From Deltaproteobacteria bacterium (GTDB lineage Bacteria > Myxococcota_A > UBA9042 > PHBI01 > JACKFB01): DNA of 64,000 nt. The notes beneath the pieces were generated by a model. It made no database searches and was not told the origin of the DNA. It saw only the letters and a list, made by a program, of their open reading frames with translations. Made by a program: the position numbers and the translations under genes. The stretch spans positions 1-64,000 of the forward strand of contig JACKFB010000009.1 of NCBI GenBank assembly GCA_020632695.1, given 5' to 3'. Below, piece after piece: positions 31,755 to 40,640 of the stretch (positions are counted from its first letter, which is position 1; every line of letters begins with the position of its first letter).

Positions 31755-32270
31755 CTACTTCTCTCCGGTGGGCTTGAAGCCCCCGCTGTCCCCCGGGCCA
31801 GCGTCGCGCTCGGTGTCGGGTCCGGGCTGCGCCGGGGCCGAGCCGCGCTTCTTGAAGCGCTCCTCCCACGGCACCGCGATGCCCAGCGGGTCATCGAGGA
31901 AGTCCAGATCGTCATCGTCCTCGTCGTCCTCGAAGGCCGACGGGACCATCGCGCCGGTCGCGCCCGCGAGGGCCTGCGACACGATGGTCTCGAGGATGTT
32001 CTGGTTCTCCTTGGTGATCCGGCGACGCAGCGCCTGGCTGAGCAGCTCGTTGCCGAACTCGCCGGCCAGTGCCCGCAGGCCCGCCTCGTCCGCGTCGTCC
32101 TTCACCGCGATCTCCACGGTGATGGTGTCGTCGACCTTGCCGAGCAACACGTAGGCGCGGTCGATGAAGATGTAGGCGGCGCCGTAGATGACCTCGAGCG
32201 GGTACAGACCCTTGTCGAGGCTCAACACGAGCTTGCCGTCCTTGGCTGTCAGGATCTCGGGCGCCGTCAT
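31755..32270 (-). CDS. HxsD-like protein with acidic C-terminal extension
   Basis: A 171-residue protein. Residues about 12-95 match HxsD well: VLSLDKGLYPLEVIYGAAYIF, DRAYVLLG, TITVEI, and EFGNELLSQALRRRI followed by a helix. The rest is an acidic, disordered tail (EDDEDDDDLDFLDDP) that ends in a charged Pro/Gly stretch and is not part of the usual HxsD of about 100 residues. The ATG at 32270 has GGGGAG 9 bases upstream. The ATG at 32279 touches that site directly and is less likely. It is first in a three-gene operon (HxsD-like, HxsD-like, HxsB-like) with stop and start codons abutting. Confidence 0.7.
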   Translation of the reverse strand: MTAPEILTAKDGKLVLSLDKGLYPLEVIYGAAYIFIDRAYVLLGKVDDTITVEIAVKDDADEAGLRALAGEFGNELLSQALRRRITKENQNILETIVSQALAGATGAMVPSAFEDDEDDDDLDFLDDPLGIAVPWEERFKKRGSAPAQPGPDTERDAGPGDSGGFKPTGEK

Positions 32271-32356
32271 TCGCGTCATCTCCCCGGCGTGGTCAGACCC
32301 TCGACAGGCGGCCCCCGCCCCCTCGTGGCAACCAGCCGTCCAAGGAACCGACGCGG

Positions 32357-32386
32357 AAGCTAGCACCCGGTTTCCGAGCCTGTCAA
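32357..32386 (-). promoter_or_regulatory. promoter of the Hxs-like operon
   Basis: On the minus strand there is a perfect TTGACA (32386-32381), an 18-bp spacer, and TAGCTT (32362-32357) preceded by TGC, an extended -10. Transcription would start near 32350, about 80 bases before the ATG at 32270. Confidence 0.55.
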
Positions 32387-32481
32387 CGCTGGCCGTGGCG
32401 CCCCGATCGGGCCCGGGAACCGGGGCCATCGCGCGGTGGCGCCGCCTTGCCCCTTCTGCTCCGCCCGCGCACTATCGCAGC

Positions 32482-32988
32482 GTGGATCCCGAAGCCCTCG
32501 AGCTGCTTCGCCGCCGCAGCGGCCTGTCGCTTTCGCGAGACGGCGTGTTCCTCCATCACGAGGCGCCGCTCGAGAACCCCCGCGTCCGTCGCATGTTCCA
32601 CGCCGGTCTGGCCGTGCGCGCCGACGGGGAGGTCACCCTGACGGTGGGCCGCCAGTGGGCCTACGTCCGCTGCGAGGGCGTGGCCCGCTTCGCCGACGCG
32701 CTCTCGGTCGCCGAGGGGCGCTTGACCCTGCGGCTGCGCGGCGAGGCGCTGGTGGTGTGTCGGGCGCCGGCCGTGGCGTTCGGGCCCGACGGCCGGGTCT
32801 GCGTGTGGCCCGCGCCGGAGGAACCGCCCGTGCAGCTCGGCCGCGCCGCCCACGCACAGCTCGCCGAGCTGCTGGTCGACACGGCCCAGGGACCGGCGCT
32901 ACCGCTCGGTGACGACACCATCGAGGTTCGCGTGCTGGCTCGCTCGCCGGGCCCGGCCGACCCGCTCGCGTCCTGCCTTCGGGAGTGA
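32482..32988 (+). CDS. 168-residue conserved-looking hypothetical protein
   Basis: A small soluble protein. Its first 70 residues (ELLRRRSGLSLSRDGVFLHHEAPLENPRVRRMFHAGL) loosely recall the DUF1285 pattern of a short beta-rich protein, but I cannot confirm it. The C-terminal half is a second beta-rich segment. The start was taken at GTG 32482, where the clear protein pattern begins; no ribosome-binding site is obvious, and longer in-frame starts exist upstream. It is divergent from the Hxs-like operon across about 210 bp and convergent with the gene at 33007. Confidence 0.55.
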   Translation: MDPEALELLRRRSGLSLSRDGVFLHHEAPLENPRVRRMFHAGLAVRADGEVTLTVGRQWAYVRCEGVARFADALSVAEGRLTLRLRGEALVVCRAPAVAFGPDGRVCVWPAPEEPPVQLGRAAHAQLAELLVDTAQGPALPLGDDTIEVRVLARSPGPADPLASCLRE

Positions 32989-33006
32989 AGCCCGCGCCGC
33001 TCGGGC

Positions 33007-33936
33007 TCAGAGCTGACCTTCGGCGGCGCGGCGCTCCTCCTCGCGCTGCCGGGCGCGCTCCTCGGCGGCCCGCTCCTCGGCCCGCCGCTCGTCGAAGCGG
33101 GACCGCAGCCGGGCCAGCCGCTCCTGTGCCTTGTCGCGCAGCGCGTTGGGGCGCGTGGAGTCGGCCGTGAGCTGCAGCACCTCCTCATAGGCGCGCTCGG
33201 CCTCCAGGCGCAGATGCTCGTTCATGTCGACGGCGCGCGTGTCGTAGAGCGCCTCCGGCTGCGAGCGCCGCACCATCAGCGTGTCCGGCCCGGTGCCCAC
33301 CTGGTCCAGGTAGGCGGCCATGGCCTCGTTGAGCTCGCCGAGCCGCAGGGCCGCGAAGAGCCGCCGGGGCGAGCGCCGGAACAGCATCATCGTCTGCAGC
33401 AGGTCGGCGTGCCGCTCGTATCGGGCCAGCTCGCGCCGCACGGTGCTGAGGGGAACCGGCCCGCGGGCGTCGGGGAGCATCTGCTCCCAGACGGCCTCCA
33501 GCGCTGCGTAGGCCGCCTCCGGCGCGGCCGTACAGGCGGGCTCGAGGCGGGCGACCCGGGCCAGCTCGCGTTGGGCAGCCGCCGGGTTGAAGCGGCGACC
33601 GGAGGCGAGGCGTCTGGCGGCGCGGTCGCAGCGGACCATCGGCTTGGCCGGCTTGGGCGGCGCGGTCGGCCGGGCGGCCGTGGCTGCAGGCTGGGTCGGC
33701 CGCGCCACCGGACGCGCGGGCTGGGCCGTGGCGGGGGCGGGAGCGTCCGGGCGGGCGGCCGGCTCGGGGTCACGGGCCGGCGCCTCGGTGGCGCGGGACG
33801 GGGCGGCGGCCGGCGGGTTGACGGCGCGCGCCGGTGGCGCCGCGAGGGCGGCGGTGGTCACGAGGGCGAGCGATGCGATGCAGGCCAGCCGCAGGGCCCA
33901 GAGGCCCGGGCTCCGGTGACTCGTCACAGGCAACAT
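33007..33936 (-). CDS. secreted protein with Ala/Pro-rich linker, unknown function
   Basis: A 309-residue protein with a clear Sec signal (MLPVTSHRSPGLWALRLACIA, hydrophobic core, ALAAPP cleavage region near residue 33). Residues about 35-105 are Ala/Pro/Arg-rich and probably disordered. The mature domain has two cysteines (VRCDRA and EPACTA) and is helical, ending in a long Arg/Glu coiled-coil tail (RAEERAAEERARQREEERRAAEGQL). The ATG at 33936 follows GAGAGGTGG. The longer frame from 34137 gives an implausible leader. I do not recognise a family. Confidence 0.7.
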   Translation of the reverse strand: MLPVTSHRSPGLWALRLACIASLALVTTAALAAPPARAVNPPAAAPSRATEAPARDPEPAARPDAPAPATAQPARPVARPTQPAATAARPTAPPKPAKPMVRCDRAARRLASGRRFNPAAAQRELARVARLEPACTAAPEAAYAALEAVWEQMLPDARGPVPLSTVRRELARYERHADLLQTMMLFRRSPRRLFAALRLGELNEAMAAYLDQVGTGPDTLMVRRSQPEALYDTRAVDMNEHLRLEAERAYEEVLQLTADSTRPNALRDKAQERLARLRSRFDERRAEERAAEERARQREEERRAAEGQL

Positions 33937-34215
33937 CGACCACCTCTCCACGTCACAAGGGGCCCGGGCGGCGCGCGCTGACCGGGCCAGCGACGCGCGA
34001 GGGGGGAGGGCGCCTGCAGGCGGCCCGCGGCCCGGGTAGAGAACTCCTGTCAAGCGACGGCGTCGGCGCCCCAGCGTAACACGCCCGTCCGGCTGGACCT
34101 CGCTCGTCGCCCGGTGGAAATCCGGGCGGCCCACCACTATGATTGGTGCGGGTCGGCGGGCCGAGCCCTCCTCGCATCTCCGCCGTCACTCCTCCCCCCT
34201 TCGGAGTCCGAACCC

Positions 34216-35493
34216 ATGGGCCGCACTGCCCTCGCCCTGCTCCTCCTGCCCTGGCTGGGCGGCGCGGCCAGCGCCACGCCGCCACCGGCCAGCGCCACGC
34301 CGCCACCGGCCAGCGCCACGCCGCCACCGGCCGGCGCGACCCATCCGCTCGCCGCTCGGATGAAGGTCGGTTGCGCGTGGCTCGACAGCGCGGACGCCGC
34401 GGAGGCCGGCAAGGACAGTGTCCTGGGCGAGCTGCTCGACGCGCTGCGCGGCGAGTGCCGCGCCAACCTCGCCGCGTCGCAGGCGCCGGGCTGGCATCCC
34501 GATGAGGCCCAGGCGACGCTGGTGGAGGAGCTCGAGATGCTCCGCGCGGGCCTGGGAGAGCCGGGCCCCGGCAGCGAAGCCGGCGGCAGCGCTCCTCCGG
34601 CGCCGGCTGCGAAGCCGCCACGCACACCGCGCGCTCCCGACGCCGCGCCCGTCGGGCGAGACCCGGCCGCCCCGGCCACCGGAGTCTGGCAGATGCCGCC
34701 CGAGAAGCGGATCGACGCCTACGTCAAGAGGCGTCTCCGGCTCGAGCAGGACGGCCGCGCCCTGACGGGGACCCTGACCGAGGAGACCTGGTTTCGCGCG
34801 CCTCCGAGCTGGGTCGCGACGAGCTGCGGCGGCCACCCGGTCTTCAGGATGGTGACCGAGGCGCGCGTCTCGGGGAAGGTCTCCGGCGACTCGGTGACCT
34901 TCCGGCGCGAGCGACCGAGCCTCGTGAGCTGCACCTGTGGCGCGCGCTGCATCCCGGAGAAGCGGCGTCGTGGCTTCAGCTTCACCCTGGCTGAGAACGA
35001 CGAGGTGTTGCGCGACGGCGACACGCTCTACGTGCGCGAGGGCGCGTCGCTGGGCCGCGCCGCGAGGAGCGCCGGGGCCGGCGATGGCGGCTCGGGCGAC
35101 GCGGGCGCGCCGCGGAAGGTCGACCTGGCCGGCGAGTGGCAGAGCGACACGTATGCGCGGGGCGGCGCGTCCGTGGTGAGCGAGCTCGCGTTGACCATCG
35201 ACGGCGACTCGGTGAGCGGCACCCTCACCGAGCGCGTCACCCAGCCGCTCCCCCTCGAGAGCTGGCGGGATCGCTTCTGCGACGGCGCGACGCGCTTCGA
35301 GTACGTCGAGTCCTTCGAGGTGGACGGCACGCGCAGCGGCGGCGACCTGGCCCTGCGCTTCAAGGGCGGTCAGGTGCGGCTCTGCACCTGCCCGAGCAAG
35401 TGCCTCACGCCACGCCATCGGGGCATGTCCCTCTCGCTCAGCCCGGCCGGCACCGCGCTGGAGGGGAGCGGGCTGGTGTTCCGCCGGCCCTGA
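34216..35493 (+). CDS. secreted protein with duplicated Cys-rich beta domain
   Basis: A 425-residue exported protein. A signal peptide (MGRTALALLLLPWLGGAASA) is followed by a seven-residue PPPASAT repeat and a helical region with one likely disulfide. Two copies of a domain of about 115 residues come next (about 160-275 and 300-425). Both copies have a beta strand start, a GxLTExxxR segment, a Cys after SC/RFC, and end with CTCxxxCxxxxxRGxxxxL. The second copy is therefore an internal duplication. The CTC-x3-C motif and other Cys are conserved between copies, suggesting the same disulfides. The function is unknown. ATG at 34216 with GGAG about 9 bases upstream was chosen over an upstream in-frame ATG because it gives a standard signal peptide. 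Confidence 0.75.
   Translation: MGRTALALLLLPWLGGAASATPPPASATPPPASATPPPAGATHPLAARMKVGCAWLDSADAAEAGKDSVLGELLDALRGECRANLAASQAPGWHPDEAQATLVEELEMLRAGLGEPGPGSEAGGSAPPAPAAKPPRTPRAPDAAPVGRDPAAPATGVWQMPPEKRIDAYVKRRLRLEQDGRALTGTLTEETWFRAPPSWVATSCGGHPVFRMVTEARVSGKVSGDSVTFRRERPSLVSCTCGARCIPEKRRRGFSFTLAENDEVLRDGDTLYVREGASLGRAARSAGAGDGGSGDAGAPRKVDLAGEWQSDTYARGGASVVSELALTIDGDSVSGTLTERVTQPLPLESWRDRFCDGATRFEYVESFEVDGTRSGGDLALRFKGGQVRLCTCPSKCLTPRHRGMSLSLSPAGTALEGSGLVFRRP
34266..34328 (+). repeat. three perfect 21-bp tandem repeats
   Basis: GGCCAGCGCCACGCCGCCACC occurs at 34266, 34287 and 34308 without a mismatch. It encodes the seven-residue Pro/Ala/Thr repeat just after the signal peptide of the 425-residue secreted protein. 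Its copy number may vary between strains. Confidence 0.9.
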
Positions 35494-35656
35494 GCGGGCG
35501 TCCCCCATCGAGTGCCGCGCGGGGCGTCTGCGACGTCTCTTCCGCCCTCGAGCCCGGAGGGCGCCCGCCGCGCGCAGGACACCGAGCCGCCCGCGTCTCG
35601 GGAAGGACACGCGCCAGCCATGCGGCGGGAGGATGCGGGGACCGCCTCCGAGCGCC

Positions 35657-36562
35657 TCAGCCGCCGTTGAAGAGCGCCAGGAACTGCTCGGCCGCGGCCG
35701 GGAGCCCGCCTCGCATCCGGCGCACGACGTAGAGGTCGCGCTGCAGGTCGAACCCGTCGATCGCCACCGCGCGCAGCTCGCCGGTGGCCAGCTCACGCCC
35801 GATGCAGTGCGCCGGCAGCACCGCGAAGCCCAGGCCGATGGCGACCAGCCGCTTGATCACCTCGATGTCCTGGCTCTCGGCCACCACCTCCGGCTCCAGC
35901 CCCAGCGCGCGCAGGGCCGCAGTGGCGAGCCGACGCGTCGGCGCCTCCTCGTCGAAGGTGACCAGCGCGTGGCCCTCGAGCACCTCTGGCGGGAGCGGCC
36001 CGCTCTGCTCGAGGGCGCCGACCGGGTGGTCGACGCCGACGACGACGCGCAGCGGGTTCGAGACGAAGCGGTGGGCGATCATGCCCTCGGCGTCCGGCCA
36101 GCCGGCCACCAGCCCGACGTCGACCCGGTGCTCCCGCAGGGCGTCGATGACCCGCGCCGAGCGGCAGGTGACCAGCCGCAGGCGCACCGCCGGGTGTTCG
36201 TCGCGAAAGCGGCGCAGGTAGTCGGGCAGGATGTGGACGCCGATGCTGTTCACCGTCGCCACCGCCAGCCTTCCGGCGCTGCCGCTGCGCAGGCTCTCGA
36301 CGTCCTCCTCCAGGTCGCGCAGGTGCCCGAACATCCGCTCGCTGTGGGCGAAGATGCGCTCGCCGTCGGGGGTCAGCTCCATGCCCTTCGGCGAGCGGTG
36401 GAAGAGCGGGAAGCCCAGGGCGTCCTCGAGCGCCGAGGTCTGCTTGGACAGCGCGGGCTGCGAGACCCCCAGGCGCTCGGCCGCGCGCTTCATGCTGCCC
36501 GTGCGCGCGATCTCGTAGAAGTAGCGCAAGTGGTGCAGGTTCAGCGGATCGGCGTCACCCAT
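35657..36562 (-). CDS. LysR-family transcriptional regulator
   Basis: A 301-residue LysR regulator. The winged helix-turn-helix is at residues about 8-66 (LHHLRYFYEIARTGSMKRAAERLGVSQPALSKQ), a linker helix follows, and a two-lobed effector domain spans about 90-295. The ATG at 36562 with GAGGG 5 bases upstream gives the standard N-terminus; an earlier start adds an Arg/Gly leader. LysR proteins usually control a divergent neighbour. The gene upstream (36781, plus strand) encodes a surface lipoprotein, and the 218-bp gap between them would hold any operator, but I saw no clear T-N11-A element there. The effector is unknown. Confidence 0.85.
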   Translation of the reverse strand: MGDADPLNLHHLRYFYEIARTGSMKRAAERLGVSQPALSKQTSALEDALGFPLFHRSPKGMELTPDGERIFAHSERMFGHLRDLEEDVESLRSGSAGRLAVATVNSIGVHILPDYLRRFRDEHPAVRLRLVTCRSARVIDALREHRVDVGLVAGWPDAEGMIAHRFVSNPLRVVVGVDHPVGALEQSGPLPPEVLEGHALVTFDEEAPTRRLATAALRALGLEPEVVAESQDIEVIKRLVAIGLGFAVLPAHCIGRELATGELRAVAIDGFDLQRDLYVVRRMRGGLPAAAEQFLALFNGG

Positions 36563-36780
36563 CGGATCCCTCGCTGCGGCGCGTCCCGGTCCAGGGCGCA
36601 CGAGCACCCGCCCGGAGCGGCCGCGGAGCATAGCACGCTTCCGCGGATGGCGGCTCCAAGCCTCGAACGGCGAGGCCTCGCCGCCACGGTCGTCGTTGAC
36701 CCTGGCGAAAGCGCGTCGCTATAGTGCGCCTTCCTTTGGCGGGCCGCGACCCCTCGGGCGGGGCGGCGAGGTACAACGAG

Positions 36781-39549
36781 ATGGTCTCCGTGCGCTCGAG
36801 TGTCAGTCTGGGAAGCGCGCTCGCGGCGCTGGCGCTGGGCCTGGCGGCCTGCAGCAGCGATGGTACGCCGGGCGAGGGCGTGGACGCAGGTCAGGAGGTC
36901 TCCGTCGACGGCGCGGACGGGCAGGGCCTCGATGGGACGGTCGACCCGGACGCGGACGCAGGCGACGACCCCGACGCGGAAGCGGACTCGGACTCCGGCG
37001 TGGGCGGCGAGCTCCCCGACACCACGGAGACTCCCGACACCGACGGCCCCGACGGCACGGACACGACGGCATCGCTGGACACGGTGACCCCGCCCGACGC
37101 GGGACCGGACATCGAGAACAACGGCTTCCCGGGCGCCGAGCCCATGGTCAAGATCATCAGCCCCTCGGGCGTGGACCGCGCCGCCGTGGTCAGCGGGACC
37201 TTGCGGGTGGCGGGCATCCTCTTCGGCGACGTGGACGCGATGAGCTGGAGCATCCTCCCCGGGGGCCAGTCCGGAGCCATCCAGCGAGGCGCCTACTGGG
37301 CGTCGGGCCAGATTACGCTCGAGCCGGGCGACAACCGCGTCGTGGTGCGCGCGATGAAGGGAGAGGACTTCGTCGAGGACTCGATCATCGTCACCTACAA
37401 CCCCGGCTTCCGGTTCGACACGCCGCCCCGCGCCCGGCCGGACGTGGTGTGGGTCGGCACCAAGCAGCAGGTCGTCTTCACCATCGCGGCCTCGCTCTAT
37501 TCGCAGTTCAAGCCTTCGACGATGACGCTGCTGGAGGTGGACGCCGACGGGAACACCCTGGGCTCGGTGAAGTCCATGGTCGACAACGGCCAGACCAGCA
37601 CCACCGGCGACGAGATCCAGGGCGACGGGGTCTTCACCGCGCGCACCGAGATCGCCTGCAGCGGCGCCGGGACGAAGTACTACCGGGCGTCGGTGAAGAT
37701 CGACAACGGCCTGGGGACCTACGACGCGTATTCGGAGGCGGTGCCCGTGCATTGCGTGGAGCACCTCACCGGCACGGAGTGCCAGAACGAGCTGGCCATC
37801 ATCCTCCAGGCGGACGCCAGCGCGAAGGCCGGCGCGAGCATCAGCGACCTCGTCGGGTCGCTGCAGGCGAACCCGGCGGTGGCCGACGCAGGACGCGCGG
37901 CCGACAACGGCTTCAGCATCTGGGTGCAGTTCAAGTCCGGCGTGCTCGGCGCGGTGCTGCTCGCGCCGCCCAACACGCGCGGCGGCGGCGCGGGCGGTCC
38001 GCCGGATCCCCCCTTCGATCCCCCGCCGGCCGCGCCCGTCGTGCCGCAGGCCGTCACGGGGAACGTGGTCGACATCCGATCGAAGAAGGCCATCGTGCTG
38101 GCACCCTTCGCCGCCGAGTTCGGGACCTCGGAGGACGGCCCCACCGTCGCGTCGGCCATCGGCCTCAACGAGTGCCCGTCGTTCTCGCTGACCGGAGGCG
38201 CGGCGCTGCAGGGCCCGGCGGCCAGCCTGGACCGCTTCCGGGACATCTCCACCCACGGCATCGTCTCCATCAGCACCCACGGCGAGGCGCTCTTCGGCGG
38301 CCTCGACCCCGAGAAGAAGCGGTCGCTCTACGCCTGGAATCACAGCGGCGCCCAGGAGGTCATCTGGTCGGGCGAGGCGATCCAGTGCAACCAGCTGCTG
38401 CAGACCTCCCAGACCTGCACGGTCTCCAACGCCGACCCCACCGGGAGCTGCCCCGCCGGGACCGTGTGCCAGGTCACCCAGGGCAGCGGCGGCGGCAGCT
38501 CGTCGGGCGTGTGCCTGGATCGCACCCAGGTGGACCTGCGGCTGGGCCGGGTGGTGCTCACCAACCGCGGCTACGCGATGACCCCGGCCTTCTTCGAGGC
38601 GTACGCCGGGCTCGGCTATCCCAACAGCGTCGTCAACCTGGGCGGCTGCCGCACCATGTACAACGGGACGCTGGTGTCGGTGCTCTTCGGCAGCGGCGCC
38701 ATGGCCATCACGGGCTTCTCCGGCTACGTGGACAGCGCCTGGGCCAAGGACCGCGTCGTCGAGATGTTCCAGGACAGCGTCGGCAAGGGGCTGCTGGGCG
38801 ATGGACACAAGACCAGCCAGGATCCGTCGCATCCGGGGACCTGGTGGCGGCTCTTCGGGGCGTCGAACCTCGACCTGTCCAACGCCGACATCGTCAACCC
38901 GAGCTTCGAGGACGGCGACACCACGGGCTGGACCACCGACGGCGACGGGCGCGTGGTCACGCGGCTCGGCGGCACGCTGCCGGCCGGCGGAAAGTTCATG
39001 GGGCTGCTCTCCACCGGACTCGGCTTCACCGTGCAGACCGGCACGCTGGAGCAGGACTTCTGCATCCCGCCGGACAAGAACGAGGTGGAGATCCGCTGGA
39101 AGTTCTACTCGGAGGAGTTCAAGGAGTATTGCGGCTCGCAGTTCCAGGACACCTTCCAGGCCGTCCTCATCGGGGCCGCCGGGCAGCTCACCCTGGTGGA
39201 CGTCAAGGTGGACAACCTGTGCGGCTACACGGACTGGCCGGCCTGCGGGAGCTGCGTGAATCCGGAGAGCTGCGACTACGAATGCATGGGCGGCAGCGGG
39301 TGCACATTCAACGGCACCACCTGCGAAGGCAGCTTCTCCTGCAAGTGTGGCAAGTTCTACTCGGGGCTCGACCAATCTGACGTCAGCTTCGATCAGGCCG
39401 GCGTCTGGACCACCCAGTGGCAGAGCACCATCAAGAACGTGAAGCCGCTCGCCGGGGCGGGCAAAGTGACACTGCGTCTCTTCGCCACCGACAAGGGAGA
39501 TTCGGTGTTCGACACCGTCATCCTGGTCGACGAGATCCGCTTCCGGTGA
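36781..39549 (+). CDS. lipoprotein with caspase/C25-like His-Cys peptidase candidate domain
   Basis: A 922-residue exported lipoprotein: lipobox LAAC with Cys24, then an Asp-rich linker (residues about 28-110). A beta-sandwich stretch and a region around 440-660 follow. In that region His500 (SISTHGEALFGG) and Cys623 (NLGGCRTMYNG) sit after hydrophobic strands. This HG followed by a downstream Cys is the arrangement of the caspase/gingipain (clan CD) peptidases, but I have not aligned it. Residues about 700-920 form a SFEDGDTTGWTTDGDG-type lectin-like/anchor domain with a Cys-rich insert (CGSCVNPESCDYECMGG). The gene has its own ATG after GCGAGG and is divergent from the LysR gene. Without an alignment, the peptidase role is inference. 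Confidence 0.6.
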   Translation: MVSVRSSVSLGSALAALALGLAACSSDGTPGEGVDAGQEVSVDGADGQGLDGTVDPDADAGDDPDAEADSDSGVGGELPDTTETPDTDGPDGTDTTASLDTVTPPDAGPDIENNGFPGAEPMVKIISPSGVDRAAVVSGTLRVAGILFGDVDAMSWSILPGGQSGAIQRGAYWASGQITLEPGDNRVVVRAMKGEDFVEDSIIVTYNPGFRFDTPPRARPDVVWVGTKQQVVFTIAASLYSQFKPSTMTLLEVDADGNTLGSVKSMVDNGQTSTTGDEIQGDGVFTARTEIACSGAGTKYYRASVKIDNGLGTYDAYSEAVPVHCVEHLTGTECQNELAIILQADASAKAGASISDLVGSLQANPAVADAGRAADNGFSIWVQFKSGVLGAVLLAPPNTRGGGAGGPPDPPFDPPPAAPVVPQAVTGNVVDIRSKKAIVLAPFAAEFGTSEDGPTVASAIGLNECPSFSLTGGAALQGPAASLDRFRDISTHGIVSISTHGEALFGGLDPEKKRSLYAWNHSGAQEVIWSGEAIQCNQLLQTSQTCTVSNADPTGSCPAGTVCQVTQGSGGGSSSGVCLDRTQVDLRLGRVVLTNRGYAMTPAFFEAYAGLGYPNSVVNLGGCRTMYNGTLVSVLFGSGAMAITGFSGYVDSAWAKDRVVEMFQDSVGKGLLGDGHKTSQDPSHPGTWWRLFGASNLDLSNADIVNPSFEDGDTTGWTTDGDGRVVTRLGGTLPAGGKFMGLLSTGLGFTVQTGTLEQDFCIPPDKNEVEIRWKFYSEEFKEYCGSQFQDTFQAVLIGAAGQLTLVDVKVDNLCGYTDWPACGSCVNPESCDYECMGGSGCTFNGTTCEGSFSCKCGKFYSGLDQSDVSFDQAGVWTTQWQSTIKNVKPLAGAGKVTLRLFATDKGDSVFDTVILVDEIRFR

Positions 39550-39776
39550 AGCCGCGCAAGTTTCCGGCCGAGGCGACCGATATCCCCCCTGACCCCGAAG
39601 CGGGGCCCGGCGCGGCGGAAAACGGCGCCAGGGGCGGAATGGCGGACGCCCGTCGGCATGTTGTTGCGCGGGTCCGGGACCGAGAGGGTGTTTCGATGAG
39701 GTTGCGTCGCCCGACTGCCCCGCGCTGGCGCCCGGCTCGGCCCGAACATCGAACCAGCCTCTGAGGGAGGGCCCTC

Positions 39777-40640
39777 GTGGAGCCGACGTACGAACCGAAG
39801 AGCAGGGCGGCGCGAGCCGGGAGCACGCGCGCCAGCCGGCGTGACCACCGTGGGGCGGCGGCGGTCGCGGCGTGCCTGTCTCTCTTCGCCGGAGCGGGCG
39901 CCGCGAGCGCCGAGGTCTCGAACGGTGCGCGGCGCGACGCCGCAGGCGAGCGTCTCCCCGTCCCGGTGGCTCCAGCAGCGGCCGCGGTGGTCGCGCCGCC
40001 GGTGGATCCCGACTGGTATCCCCTCGACATCGTCCCGCGCATCGTGCCCCCCCGCGGGCGCCTGCGCTGCCCGGACGTGGAGCTGGTCGTCTACCGGGGC
40101 GATGTGCTGCGCTACCACCACCCGGTGAGGATCTACGCGGGCTTCCGCGAACGCCTGCGCCGCTTCGAGGAGGTCGTGCGCGACGTGGCCATCGAGATCT
40201 ACGGTCGCGCGCCGCGGCGCATCGTGCACATCGGCGCCTTCAACTGCCGGCGCATCCGCGGCTACCCCGACGTGCTCAGCGAGCACGCGCTGGGCAACGG
40301 CATCGACATCGCCGGCTTCGACTTCGGCCGCCTCCCGCGGGGTGAGCAGCTCCCGGAGGGGCTGCCCCGGGCCATCGCCCACCCGTTTCGGGTGCGGATG
40401 AAGGATCACTGGGACGGGGGACGCCGCGCCGCCGACGAGGTACACCAGCGCTTCCTGCACACCCTGGCCGAGCGGCTCATCGCGCGGCCCGACATCTTCC
40501 GCGTGCTGCTCGGGCCTGCCTGGCCCGGGCATCGCAACCACTTCCACTTCGACGTGGCGCCCGACCGTGGCGTGGCCATCTTCGAGCCGGTGGTCGGAGG
40601 GACGGACGCTCAGGGCTCGCAGAAGGCGACGGCGCCGTAA
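39777..40640 (+). CDS. extensin-like C-terminal domain protein (putative LAS peptidase fold)
   Basis: A 287-residue protein. An N-terminal hydrophobic stretch (AAAVAACLSLFAGAGAASA) acts as an export signal or anchor. The domain is the extensin-like one: SEHALGNGIDIAGF (His170 and Asp177) and LLGPAWPGHRNHFHFD (His255, His257 and Asp259), the metal-binding pattern shared with VanY/LAS-type peptidoglycan peptidases. It probably acts on cell wall in the periplasm, although activity has not been shown for most members. GTG at 39777 follows GGGAGGGCCCTC. The 3' end overlaps the convergent amrB-type gene by 31 bases. Confidence 0.8.
   Translation: MEPTYEPKSRAARAGSTRASRRDHRGAAAVAACLSLFAGAGAASAEVSNGARRDAAGERLPVPVAPAAAAVVAPPVDPDWYPLDIVPRIVPPRGRLRCPDVELVVYRGDVLRYHHPVRIYAGFRERLRRFEEVVRDVAIEIYGRAPRRIVHIGAFNCRRIRGYPDVLSEHALGNGIDIAGFDFGRLPRGEQLPEGLPRAIAHPFRVRMKDHWDGGRRAADEVHQRFLHTLAERLIARPDIFRVLLGPAWPGHRNHFHFDVAPDRGVAIFEPVVGGTDAQGSQKATAP

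Noticed and set aside
36541..39375. A 944-codon minus-strand frame opposite the caspase-like lipoprotein.
   Set aside because: No recognisable domain and unusual composition; the plus strand has a lipobox and domains.
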